DNA of 54,227 nucleotides from Ahrensia sp. (GTDB lineage Bacteria; Pseudomonadota; Alphaproteobacteria; Rhizobiales; Rhizobiaceae): assembly GCA_002698425.1 (NCBI GenBank), contig NZXU01000051.1, forward strand, positions 1 to 54,227, in the 5' to 3' direction. A program made the position numbers and the translations under genes. Shown piece after piece: positions 42,184 to 50,810 of this stretch (the first letter of the stretch is position 1; each line of letters starts with the position of its first letter). The notes under the pieces are model-generated. The model had not been told where the DNA came from, made no database searches, and was given only the letters and a program-made list of their open reading frames with translations.

Positions 42184-43395
42184 ATGCCCAGGGGCACTAA
42201 AACAACTATAATCGGCCTGATCGGCGCGACCTTGATTTCCGGCTCGGCAATGGCGGGCGGCTTCAGCCGCGGCTCGGCCGACACGGATATTCTTTATGAA
42301 GCTGGCGGTTTCGTTATGCGCAACGGCGTCGCCTACGTGATGCCGCAACGCGGATACGACACGATCGGCGGTGTGGCCGCGACGGATCCGAACTATAGCG
42401 ATAGCTATATTATTCCCTCTTTCGCTGGAAAGCTGGCTCTGAGTGACAATCTCAGCTGCGCGGGAACCTATACCCAGCCATTTGGCGCGAAATCGACTTA
42501 CGGTCCCCAGGCGATCCAGGCAGGCATTAACGCGGATCTGGCCGACAGTGTTCCGGTTAATGGCGCTTCCGGCACAAGCTTCACCGATTTCACGACTGAC
42601 GAATTCGGGGTGACTTGCGGATACCGGTTCAATGTCGGCCGCGGAAACCTTTGGATCCTGGGAGGGGGCTTTCTAGAGTCCATCTCCTATGAAGAAGGCA
42701 ATATGATCGGCGACGCTGTGCTCGGAACTGCTGCCGTGCTGTCCCTTACCGAAAGCAGCGTGCCCGGCTACCGGATCGGCGCGGCCTACGAAATTCCCGA
42801 GATCGCCCTGCGCGTTCAGGGGATGTATCGGTCCGCGGTCGAACACAGCCTGACTGGCACGTTCTCCGTCGATGGGTTGGGAACTTTCAGCTCGGTCGGT
42901 GCGGCAACGATGCCACAGAGCTTCGAGCTCAAAGCGCAGAGCGGTATCGCGCCCGGCTGGCTCGCCTTCGGATCGGTCACCTGGACCGACTGGAGCGTTC
43001 TGCAGACGCTCAACTACACCACCACCGGTCCGCGGCAGAAGGAGTTCTTCTATCAGGACGGCTGGACGGTCTCGGGCGGTGTCGGTCACGCATTCAACGA
43101 CATGATTTCCGGATCGCTTTCCTTCACCTGGAATTCCGGGGTCTCGACCACCGAGGATGTGAACGAAGACACGTTCGGCGTCAGCGGCGGTATTTCGGTG
43201 GCTGATTCCGCTGGCGGTCAATTGCGTCTGGGCGGCGGCATCACATATCTGACCGGCGGTTCGGTGGCTCAGGCTGGCAACTGCGGTGGCGGAGCGCCCG
43301 GTGATTGCGGTGACGGCCCCGGAGGCGCATTCGCCTACACGGTCGGAAACGATTGGGCCTTCGCGCTGGGCGCGTCCTACAAGCGCCCGTTCTGA
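42184..43395 (+). CDS. OmpP1/FadL-family outer membrane porin
   Basis: 403 aa outer-membrane beta-barrel of the FadL/TodX type for hydrophobic substrates such as fatty acids. Signal peptide to about residue 24 (SAMAG), then an N-terminal plug-like AGGFSRGSADTDILYEAGGF, many alternating beta strands, and a C-terminal AFALGASYKRPF ending in Phe as barrel proteins do. TTGGAGGAACTC precedes the ATG at 42184, which is the right start; the frame is open further up. Monocistronic with a terminator. Confidence 0.88.
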   Translation: MPRGTKTTIIGLIGATLISGSAMAGGFSRGSADTDILYEAGGFVMRNGVAYVMPQRGYDTIGGVAATDPNYSDSYIIPSFAGKLALSDNLSCAGTYTQPFGAKSTYGPQAIQAGINADLADSVPVNGASGTSFTDFTTDEFGVTCGYRFNVGRGNLWILGGGFLESISYEEGNMIGDAVLGTAAVLSLTESSVPGYRIGAAYEIPEIALRVQGMYRSAVEHSLTGTFSVDGLGTFSSVGAATMPQSFELKAQSGIAPGWLAFGSVTWTDWSVLQTLNYTTTGPRQKEFFYQDGWTVSGGVGHAFNDMISGSLSFTWNSGVSTTEDVNEDTFGVSGGISVADSAGGQLRLGGGITYLTGGSVAQAGNCGGGAPGDCGDGPGGAFAYTVGNDWAFALGASYKRPF

Positions 43396-43421
43396 CAGTT
43401 CGGATACCGAGACTTTGATAA

Positions 43422-43447
43422 CCCCGCCGCATCCCGGCGGGGTTTTT
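43422..43447 (+). terminator. Terminator of the FadL-type gene
   Basis: CCCCGCCG (43422-43429), loop CATCC, CGGCGGGG (43435-43442), then TTTTT; 27 bp after the stop. Confidence 0.88.
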
Positions 43448-43803
43448 CTTTGCGCCTGCGTCACCTGGGCTTTTCCGCGCGTGACGCTGAATTCCCTGAA
43501 ATCGCCCGCTTTGTGACGAATTGGCAACACCTTTACGGTAAGAATGCCGCTAGAACGCATGGAGTGGCATGTGCCCATTTGCCGCCATAAACCGGGAGCA
43601 TCGCAGTGTGGTTCCGTTCGAGGCGACAGGTTTGGGCGGACAAGGGACAGAATTTTTGGATGTCAGGTTTGTCTCGGCAGGAAGGGTTTCGGCCAGCGGC
43701 AGAGCCGCCGGTTTTCCCTTCGCAGGTCGATCGGGCCAGACAGTCCGGCGGAGCAGCAGGGCAAGCGAAGGCGCGCCGGCATCCGGGATGTAAGACGAGT
43801 ATC
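43448..43803. other. Long leader region of exoR
   Basis: 356 bp with no independent gene that I can support. The exoR frame is open from a GTG at 43606, but those 66 codons read like non-coding sequence and would put the signal peptide in the middle of the protein. Long untranslated leaders are reasonable for a regulatory gene; I see no riboswitch shape. Confidence 0.45.
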
Positions 43804-44607
43804 ATGACCACGACAGGGTCCGGAAAAATCCATATGCCACGCTTGCGCGCCGCCTCTCTCGCGGCAGTGTTCGGCATGTCGCTCGGACTGGCGGCGGTGC
43901 AGTCCGCTCCGGCTTTCGCCCAGTCGGGCGATGGCGAGCAGAAGGGCCCGTGGGCAATGTTCCGCTTCGGCTTCACGGCCTACAAGAGCGGCCGCAAGGA
44001 CGAAGCCCTCAAGGCCTATCGCGATGCGGCCGAGCACGGGCATGCGGGCGCACGCTGGAAGCTGGCGACCATGTATGCGTCCGGCGACGGCGTGAAGGAA
44101 GACGATTACGAGGCGTTCCGGCTCTATGAGGGGCTGGTCAATGAAGGCGCGGCGCCCGGCACGCGCGACGAGACCTTCATCGCGCATTCGCTGATGTCGC
44201 TCGCCAACTATCTGCGCCGCGGCATTCCCGATTCTCCGATCTCGCCCGATCCGCTGCGGGCCCGCCAGCTCTATCTTCAGGCCGCAAGCCAGTTCGGCGA
44301 CGCGGACGCCCAGTTCGAGCTTGGCCGCATGTATATGAACGGCGAGGGTGGTCCGGCCGATCCCGTCCAGGCGGCGCGCTGGTTCAATCTTGCCGCGCAC
44401 AAGGGCCATGTCGGCTCCGAGGCGATGCTCGGCAAGATCCTCTTCGACTCCGGCAAGACCGTGAAGGGCCTGTCCTACATGACAAGGGCTCTCGACAAGG
44501 CGAACGATCCCGACATCCACTGGATCCGCGCCCTGCAGGAAGAAGCCTTCGCCGTCGCGTCTGAAGCCGACCGGCGCACCGCCATGGCGCTCGCGGCGCA
44601 GAACTGA
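43804..44607 (+). CDS. exoR: Exopolysaccharide regulator ExoR
   Basis: Periplasmic negative regulator of the ExoS/ChvI two-component system, 267 aa, the length of the S. meliloti protein. Signal peptide residues to about 38 (APAFAQ), then Sel1-like repeats (FRFGFTAYKSGRKDEALKAY, GARWKLATMYASGDGVKEDD, AQFELGRMYMNGEG). The C-terminal WIRALQEEAFAVASEADRRT is characteristic of ExoR. In rhizobia ExoR is cleaved under acid or host conditions, freeing ExoS. ATG at 43804 or 43834 both leave a proper signal peptide. Confidence 0.92.
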   Translation: MTTTGSGKIHMPRLRAASLAAVFGMSLGLAAVQSAPAFAQSGDGEQKGPWAMFRFGFTAYKSGRKDEALKAYRDAAEHGHAGARWKLATMYASGDGVKEDDYEAFRLYEGLVNEGAAPGTRDETFIAHSLMSLANYLRRGIPDSPISPDPLRARQLYLQAASQFGDADAQFELGRMYMNGEGGPADPVQAARWFNLAAHKGHVGSEAMLGKILFDSGKTVKGLSYMTRALDKANDPDIHWIRALQEEAFAVASEADRRTAMALAAQN

Positions 44608-44613
44608 CCAAGT

Positions 44614-44880
44614 CTATCCCTGATCGATCAGGCGGATTGCGCTTTGCGGCAGCGATGCCGTCGGGCAATCCTTGTCGAGGATTGTCCAGGACGTATTGTT
44701 GAGGACGCGTTCGCAGCGGGCCAGTTTCGCGCCCGATGCCGTCTTCAGGCAGATGGTTTGACCCTCGGGGACATCCTCGCCATTGCCGCGGCAAGTGCAG
44801 TTGCCAGCCGACAAGGCCGGATGCGCCATAATCGCCATGGCGACGATGACCGCGGAAAACAGGACGGGACGTAGCACCAT
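44614..44880 (-). CDS. Small secreted Cys-containing protein, 88 aa
   Basis: A signal peptide (1-25, LSAGN cleavage) followed by a 63-residue mature part with Cys in NCTCRGNGEDVPEG, ICLKT, ARCE and DKDCPT. These may form disulfides. AGGAGGTG precedes the ATG at 44880. Convergent with exoR, 6 nt from its stop. Unknown family; similar small proteins occur in rhizobia. Confidence 0.7.
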   Translation of the reverse strand: MVLRPVLFSAVIVAMAIMAHPALSAGNCTCRGNGEDVPEGQTICLKTASGAKLARCERVLNNTSWTILDKDCPTASLPQSAIRLIDQG

Positions 44881-44940
44881 GGGCCGGCACCTCCTGACGC
44901 GAGCATAGCACGGGCCGGAGGATCGGCAAATTCCGGCGGT

Positions 44941-45723
44941 TCAGGCCGCGTAGTCGATCGCGACCGGAACATGGTCGGACGGCTTTTCCCATCCGCGCAC
45001 ATGCTTGTCGATCTCGGCCGACCGGAGCCGGTTCGCCGCTTCCGGCGACATCAGCAGGTGATCGATCCGAATACCGTTGTTTTTCTGCCAGGCGCCGGCC
45101 TGGTAATCCCAGAACGTATAGGTGCCCGGCGCCTCGGTGACGTTGCGGACAGCCTCGGTGAAGCCGAGATTGACGAGGCGGCGGAAGGCGGCGCGGGTTT
45201 GCGGCAGGAAAAGCGCATCGCCTTCCCACACCTTCGGATCGTGGCAATCCTCCGGCTGGGGAATGACATTGTAGTCACCGGCCAGAATGAGCGGTTCCTC
45301 GAGCGCGAGCCGGTCTTCGGCCCATGCATGCAGTCGCTCCATCCAGGCCAGCTTGTAGGGGTATTTCTCGCTGTCGACCGGATTTCCGTTCGGCAGGTAA
45401 AGCGAGACGACGCGTAGAACCCCGCTCTCGACCGAGAATACGCCCTCGATGAAGCGGGCCTGGACGTCCTCGTCGTCACCCGGCAGGCCGCGATTGACCT
45501 CGTCGAAGGGGAGTTTCGACAGGATGGCGACGCCGTTGAAGCCTTTCTGGCCATGCGTCTCGACATGGTAGCCGAGATCCTCGAAGGCCTCGCGCGGGAA
45601 GTTCTCGTCCACCGACTTGATCTCCTGCAGGCAGGCGATGTCCGGCGCGGCCTGTTCCAGCCAGCTCTTCACCGTCTCGATACGGGCCTTGACGCCGTTG
45701 ATGTTCCAGGTGGCGATTTTCAT
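44941..45723 (-). CDS. xthA: Exodeoxyribonuclease III (AP endonuclease)
   Basis: Base-excision-repair enzyme of 260 aa: AP endonuclease and 3'-5' exonuclease. MKIATWNINGVKARIETV starts the fold; the catalytic residues are in LQEIKSVDENFP, LAGDYNVIPQPEDC, RIDHLLMSP and the final SDHVPVAIDY. All active-site motifs are kept. The ATG at 45723 has AGGAAA upstream. Divergent from the permease gene. Confidence 0.96.
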   Translation of the reverse strand: MKIATWNINGVKARIETVKSWLEQAAPDIACLQEIKSVDENFPREAFEDLGYHVETHGQKGFNGVAILSKLPFDEVNRGLPGDDEDVQARFIEGVFSVESGVLRVVSLYLPNGNPVDSEKYPYKLAWMERLHAWAEDRLALEEPLILAGDYNVIPQPEDCHDPKVWEGDALFLPQTRAAFRRLVNLGFTEAVRNVTEAPGTYTFWDYQAGAWQKNNGIRIDHLLMSPEAANRLRSAEIDKHVRGWEKPSDHVPVAIDYAA

Positions 45724-45836
45724 GATTTTCCTGCCGATAACGCCGGTTTGCGCGCAACATTTCCTTGTCAGGCGGTCGCATTCGCGTAGCCTTTTTTAAT
45801 CGCCAAGGGAAGGCGATCGAGGGGAAGGAACAGATT

Positions 45837-47201
45837 ATGGCCGATACAGCGCTGGGGACAGCCGAACAATTACGTGATCCTGATTATACGCCGCCGCTGG
45901 CGCATGCCGTTCCGCTCGGCATCCAGCATGTCCTGGCGATGTTCGTCGCCAATGTAACGCCGGCTATCATCGTCGCCGGCGCGGCCGGGTTCGGTTACGG
46001 ATCGAACTCGCCGGATTTCCCGAACATGATCTACATGATCCAGATGTCGATGCTGTTCGCCGGCATCGCGACATTGTTTCAGACAATCGGGGTCGGGCCG
46101 GTCGGGGCGAGGCTGCCAATCGTGCAGGGCACGAGCTTTGCCTTTCTGCCGGTGATGATCCCGGCGGTTGCAGGGCAGGGTGTCTCGGGGCTTGCCGGCC
46201 TGATGACCGGCGTCGTCATCGGCGGCTGCTTCCATTTTCTGCTCGGGACGGTGATCGGGCGTATCCGCTTCGCCTTGCCGCCGCTGGTAACAGGCCTGAT
46301 CGTGCTGATGATCGGCCTGGCGCTGATCCGCGTCGGCATCCAGTATGCAGCGGGCGGCGTGCCTCTGATCGGCAAGCCGGAATATGGTTCATTCGCCATG
46401 TGGCTGCCGGCCGTCGTCGTCGTTCTGGTCACTTTGACATTGAAGTTTTTCGCCAGGGGGCTGCTGGCCGTGGCTGCGGTGCTCGGCGGGCTGATCGCGG
46501 GCTATATCGTCGCTCTCTTCATGGGGCAGGTGAACTTCGGCAATGTCGGCAATGCGGCGGCCTTTGCGCTGCCGGCGCCGTTCCGCTGGGGCGTCGAGTT
46601 CAACGCCGCGATCATCATCGGCATGTGTCTGATGGCCGTCGTGTCGGCGATCGAGACCGTGGGCGACACGTCGGGCATCTGCAAGGGCGGCGCCGGTCGC
46701 GAGGCGACCGATCGGGAAATCTCCGGCGCGACCTTCGCCGACGGGTTGGGTACCGCGATTGCCGGTGTCTTCGGCGGCTTGCCGAACACCTCTTTCAGTC
46801 AGAATGTCGGGCTGATCTCGATGACCGGCGTGATGAGCCGCCACGTCGTCACCTTCGGCGCGGTCTTCCTGATCCTGTGCGGACTGGTTCCGAAATTCGG
46901 CGCCATAGTCGCGACCGTGCCGATCAACGTACTCGGCGGCGGCGTGATCGTCATGTTCGGCATGGTGACGGCGGCCGGCGTCAAAATGCTGGCGGACGTC
47001 GCCTGGAATCGGCGCAATATGGTGATTTTCGCCGTCTCGCTGTCGATCGGACTTGGCTTGCAACTGGAACCGGCGGCGCTTCAGCACCTGCCGAAAACGC
47101 TGCAGGTCCTGCTGACGTCCGGCCTGTTGCCCGCGGCGCTGATATCGATCGTCCTCAATCTCGCCCTGCCGCAGGAACTCGGCGAAGACGAACCGGCGTA
47201 A
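45837..47201 (+). CDS. NCS2-family purine (xanthine/uric acid-type) permease
   Basis: 454 aa inner-membrane nucleobase:cation symporter with the usual 14-segment fold. The signature VVSAIETVGDTSGI and LPNTSFSQNVGLISMTGVMSR are the NCS2 motifs; the Asn-Gly/Asn-Val pattern of the second points to xanthine or urate rather than uracil. Starts at 45837 after GGGGAAGGAAC. It sits between xthA and erpA, an insertion into a usually compact housekeeping neighbourhood. Ends at its own terminator. Confidence 0.87.
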   Translation: MADTALGTAEQLRDPDYTPPLAHAVPLGIQHVLAMFVANVTPAIIVAGAAGFGYGSNSPDFPNMIYMIQMSMLFAGIATLFQTIGVGPVGARLPIVQGTSFAFLPVMIPAVAGQGVSGLAGLMTGVVIGGCFHFLLGTVIGRIRFALPPLVTGLIVLMIGLALIRVGIQYAAGGVPLIGKPEYGSFAMWLPAVVVVLVTLTLKFFARGLLAVAAVLGGLIAGYIVALFMGQVNFGNVGNAAAFALPAPFRWGVEFNAAIIIGMCLMAVVSAIETVGDTSGICKGGAGREATDREISGATFADGLGTAIAGVFGGLPNTSFSQNVGLISMTGVMSRHVVTFGAVFLILCGLVPKFGAIVATVPINVLGGGVIVMFGMVTAAGVKMLADVAWNRRNMVIFAVSLSIGLGLQLEPAALQHLPKTLQVLLTSGLLPAALISIVLNLALPQELGEDEPA

Positions 47202-47209
47202 GACATGAG

Positions 47210-47231
47210 GCCCGGAGCAATCCGGGCTTTT
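47210..47231 (+). terminator. Terminator after the permease gene
   Basis: GCCCGG (47210-47215), 6 nt loop, CCGGGC (47222-47227), then TTTT. It lies between convergent permease and erpA. Confidence 0.78.
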
Positions 47232-47233
47232 CT

Positions 47234-47584
47234 CTAAATCGAGAAGGATGTCCCGCAGCCGCAGTTTGCCACCGCGTTGGGATTTCTGATCTGGAAGGAC
47301 TGGCCGATCAGGTCGTCGACGAAATCGATTTCCGAGCCGGCCATGTAGACCATCGAAAGCTCGTCGATGAGAATCGTCGCACCGTTCTTCTCGATGACGA
47401 TGTCATCGTCCTGCGCGGCGGGAACCAGATCGAACTTGTAGGAAAAGCCGGAGCAGCCCCCGCCCTCGACCGAAATGCGCAATGCCTTGTTCTCGACTTC
47501 GTTCTCGACGATTTTCGTGACGCGGGCGGCGCAGGCGTCCGTCACGGTGACATCTTTTGCGGCCATGTTCGGATGCGCGGTCAT
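47234..47584 (-). CDS. erpA: Iron-sulfur cluster insertion protein ErpA
   Basis: A-type Fe-S carrier of 116 aa. The three conserved cysteines are C44 (GGGCSGF), C108 and C110 (NCGCGTSF). Delivers clusters to apoproteins such as IspG/IspH in E. coli. M7 could be an alternative start. Divergent from dgt, which fits the conserved erpA-dgt-argS arrangement. Confidence 0.92.
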   Translation of the reverse strand: MTAHPNMAAKDVTVTDACAARVTKIVENEVENKALRISVEGGGCSGFSYKFDLVPAAQDDDIVIEKNGATILIDELSMVYMAGSEIDFVDDLIGQSFQIRNPNAVANCGCGTSFSI

Positions 47585-47688
47585 GGTTTCAATCCTTGGG
47601 CGCGGCGGGTTTTGCTGTGTTCAAGCTACTCGCCAATAGGTATGAGGCAGCAATGCCAGCGTCAATAGCGGGATGAGAAGGGGCGATC

Positions 47689-48918
47689 ATGCGGCCGGTT
47701 TCGGACGAAACCTTGCAGGGCATCGGTTTCGGGCTTGGCGAACGGGCGGTCTTCGCGACCGATCCCGCGCGAAGCCGTGGCCGGTTTTATGACGAAGCCC
47801 GCAGCCGTACGCGCACCGAATTCCAGCGAGATCGCGACCGGATCATCCATTCCACGGCCTTCCGGCGGCTGAAGCACAAGACGCAGGTCTTCTTCAGCCA
47901 TGAGGGCGATCATTATCGCACGCGCCTGACCCATACGATCGAGGTCTCGCAGATCGCGCGCGCTCTGGCCCGGGCATTCCGGCTCGACGAGGATCTCGCC
48001 GAAGCCGTGGCGCTGGTGCACGATTTTGGCCACACGCCCTTCGGCCATACCGGCGAAGACGTGCTGGACGAGTGCATGGCCGGGTATGGCGGTTTCGATC
48101 ACAATGCGCAGGCGCTGCGCGTGGTGACCAAGCTGGAACGCCGCTACGCCGAATTCGACGGGCTGAACCTGACCTGGGAAACGCTGGAGGGGCTCGTCAA
48201 GCACAACGGGCCGCTGCTCGATGCCGCGACAGGCGAGGGGACCCATGGCCCTGTCCCCGGCACGATCCTCAATTATTGCGCGCTGCACGATCTCGAAATC
48301 GACAAACATGCCGGGCTGGAGGCCCAGCTGGCCGCGATCTCCGACGACATCGCCTACAACACCCACGACATCGACGACGGGCTGCGGGCGGGTTTGCTGA
48401 CCTTCGACATGCTGCGCGAGGTGGCTTTGCCCCGCGAGATCCTGGAGGAGGTTGACAGCCGCTATCCGGGTCTCGACGACAACCGGCGTGGCCACGAGGC
48501 AACGCGGCGTCTGATCACCCGCATGGTGGAGGACGTGATCGGCCAGACGCGTGCCAATCTGGAAGAGGTCAGGCCCGCCAGCGTTCACGACGTCTACGGT
48601 GCCGGGCGGACGCTGGCCACCTTCTCGCCGGACATGGCCGCGATGGAAAAAGAGCTCAAATCCTTCATGTTCGCGAACATGTACCGCCATCCAAGCGTCA
48701 TGCGGGTGCGCGCACAGGCAGAGGATATCGTGCGCGACCTTTTTGCGGCCTTCATGGTGCAGCCTGAGCGAATGGGCGGGGTCTGGGCGGCGCAGCTGCC
48801 GCAACTCGATGAGCCGGCGCTCGCGCGCCGTGTCGCCGACTACCTCGCGGGCATGACCGACACCTTCGCCCAGGCGGAACACCGGAGGCTGTTTGACCGC
48901 ACACCCGAATTGCGTTAG
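47689..48918 (+). CDS. dgt: dGTP triphosphohydrolase-like protein
   Basis: HD-domain nucleotide hydrolase of 409 aa. The HD metal motif is visible as [21 protein letters not shown] and [19 protein letters not shown], with further conserved [21 protein letters not shown] and the N-terminal [20 protein letters not shown]. The alphaproteobacterial branch is a Dgt-like type whose substrate preference differs from E. coli Dgt, so dGTP specificity is not assured. Translation start at 47689. The first gene of a rightward block with argS. Confidence 0.93.
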   Translation: MRPVSDETLQGIGFGLGERAVFATDPARSRGRFYDEARSRTRTEFQRDRDRIIHSTAFRRLKHKTQVFFSHEGDHYRTRLTHTIEVSQIARALARAFRLDEDLAEAVALVHDFGHTPFGHTGEDVLDECMAGYGGFDHNAQALRVVTKLERRYAEFDGLNLTWETLEGLVKHNGPLLDAATGEGTHGPVPGTILNYCALHDLEIDKHAGLEAQLAAISDDIAYNTHDIDDGLRAGLLTFDMLREVALPREILEEVDSRYPGLDDNRRGHEATRRLITRMVEDVIGQTRANLEEVRPASVHDVYGAGRTLATFSPDMAAMEKELKSFMFANMYRHPSVMRVRAQAEDIVRDLFAAFMVQPERMGGVWAAQLPQLDEPALARRVADYLAGMTDTFAQAEHRRLFDRTPELR

Positions 48919-48972
48919 CGACGCCCGCACGAACCGCCCGGCGGGTCGGCAACTTCATCCAGGACAGTGACA

Positions 48973-50721
48973 ATGAACATCTTCACCGAGTTTCGGCATC
49001 GGGTCGTCAAGGCCGTGGAAGCGCTGGGCGTGGAAGCGAAGGACGGCGGCGCGCTGGATTTTGCTAAGCTCGGAATCGAACCGCCGCGCGACGCCTCGCA
49101 TGGCGACATCGCCACCAATGCCGCGCTGGTGCTGGCGAAACAGGTCGGCATGGCGCCGCGCGACCTCGCCGAGAAAATCGCCGAAAAACTCGGCGAGGAC
49201 AGCGACGTGGAAACCTCCGGCATCGCCGGACCGGGCTTTGTGAACCTGAAATTGTCCGACGGCTTCTGGCGCAAGCAGCTTGCGACGATCCTCGCCCAAG
49301 AGGCCGGCTACGGCAGTTCCGATCTCGGCGGCGGCGCGAAGATCAATGTCGAATATGTCTCGGCCAATCCGACCGGGCCGATGCATGTCGGCCATTGCCG
49401 CGGCGCGGTCGTCGGCGATGCACTGGCCAATCTGCTCGGTTTCGCCGGCTATGACGTGACCAAGGAATATTACATCAACGACGCGGGTGTGCAGATCGAC
49501 GTGCTCGCCCGGTCGGTGTTGCTGCGTTACCGGGAAGCGCTCGGCGAAGAGATCGGCGAAATCCCGGAAGGGCTCTATCCGGGCGATTATCTCGTGCCGG
49601 TCGGCGAGGCGCTGGCCGAGGAATATGGCCGCGACCTGCTGCAGATGCCCGACGACGAGGCGCTGGCGATCGTCAAGGACCGCGCGATCGACGCGATGAT
49701 GGCGATGATCCGCGACGATCTCGCCGCGCTCAACATCCATCATGACGTTTTCTTCTCGGAACGGGATCTGCATGCGGACGGCGAGAAGCGCATCCGCACC
49801 GCGATCAATGAACTGACGATGAATGGCCATGTCTACAAGGGCAAGCTGCCGCCGCCGAAGGGTCAGCTTCCCGACGACTGGGAGGATCGCGAGCAGACCC
49901 TGTTCCGCTCGACCGCCGTTGGCGACGATATCGACCGCCCGCTGGTCAAGTCGGACGGGTCCTATACCTATTTCGCCGCTGACGTCGCTTACTTCATGGA
50001 CAAGTATAAGCGCGGTTTCGAGGAGATGATCTATGTCCTCGGCGCCGACCATGGCGGCTATGTGAAGCGCCTGGAAGCGTTGGCGCGCGCCGTCAGCGGC
50101 GGCAAGGCCAAGCTGACTGTGCTGCTTTGCCAGTTAGTCAAGCTCTATCGCAATGGCGAGCCGGTTCGCATGTCGAAGCGGGCAGGGCAGTTCGTGACGT
50201 TGCGCGACGTGGTCGACGAAGTCGGCCGCGATCCCGTCCGGTTCATGATGCTTTACCGCAAGAACCTCGAGCCGCTGGACTTCGACTTCGCCAAGGTGAC
50301 GGAGCAGTCGAAGGACAATCCTGTCTTTTATGTCCAGTATGCGAGCGCCCGTTGCCATTCCGTGTTCCGGCAGGCCGCGGAGCAATTCGGCGCGCCTGTC
50401 GAGGCGGATCCATCCGCGCTCGATCTCCTGACCGACGAGACCGAGATCGCGCTGATCCGCAAGCTCGCGGAATATCCGCGCGTCATCGAAGCGGCGGCCC
50501 AGGCGCATGAGCCACACCGCATCGCATTCTATCTCTATGACCTTGCCAGCGCCCTGCATGGGCACTGGAACAGGGGTACGGACGACGACGCCTTACGCTT
50601 TGTTAAGGTTAACAATCCACAATTGACGCGTGCCAGACTGGGTCTGGTGCAGGGCGTCCTCAACGTTCTGCGGTCCGGCCTGTCGATTGTCGGGGCTGAT
50701 TCACCTGCGGAAATGCGGTAA
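48973..50721 (+). CDS. argS: Arginyl-tRNA synthetase
   Basis: 582 aa class I synthetase charging tRNA-Arg. The HIGH motif is HVGH at 138-141 in [21 protein letters not shown], the KMSKS equivalent is VRMSKRAGQ, the N-terminal tRNA-binding domain and the C-terminal DALR domain ([13 protein letters not shown] ... ) are present. ATG at 48973 has AGGA at the right distance; GTG at 48967 is too close to it. Located 54 bp after dgt. Confidence 0.96.
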   Translation: MNIFTEFRHRVVKAVEALGVEAKDGGALDFAKLGIEPPRDASHGDIATNAALVLAKQVGMAPRDLAEKIAEKLGEDSDVETSGIAGPGFVNLKLSDGFWRKQLATILAQEAGYGSSDLGGGAKINVEYVSANPTGPMHVGHCRGAVVGDALANLLGFAGYDVTKEYYINDAGVQIDVLARSVLLRYREALGEEIGEIPEGLYPGDYLVPVGEALAEEYGRDLLQMPDDEALAIVKDRAIDAMMAMIRDDLAALNIHHDVFFSERDLHADGEKRIRTAINELTMNGHVYKGKLPPPKGQLPDDWEDREQTLFRSTAVGDDIDRPLVKSDGSYTYFAADVAYFMDKYKRGFEEMIYVLGADHGGYVKRLEALARAVSGGKAKLTVLLCQLVKLYRNGEPVRMSKRAGQFVTLRDVVDEVGRDPVRFMMLYRKNLEPLDFDFAKVTEQSKDNPVFYVQYASARCHSVFRQAAEQFGAPVEADPSALDLLTDETEIALIRKLAEYPRVIEAAAQAHEPHRIAFYLYDLASALHGHWNRGTDDDALRFVKVNNPQLTRARLGLVQGVLNVLRSGLSIVGADSPAEMR

Positions 50722-50810
50722 AACCCTGTCACCTTTTGCCCATATTGCGCTGGCAATGAGCGTATTCTGGGGGCATGGCGTCCTCTGGGTAAGGTGTACG
50801 GGGTAGTGGC

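Noticed and set aside
43606..43803. N-terminal extension of ExoR from a GTG start
   Set aside because: It would bury the signal peptide about 75 residues inside the protein.
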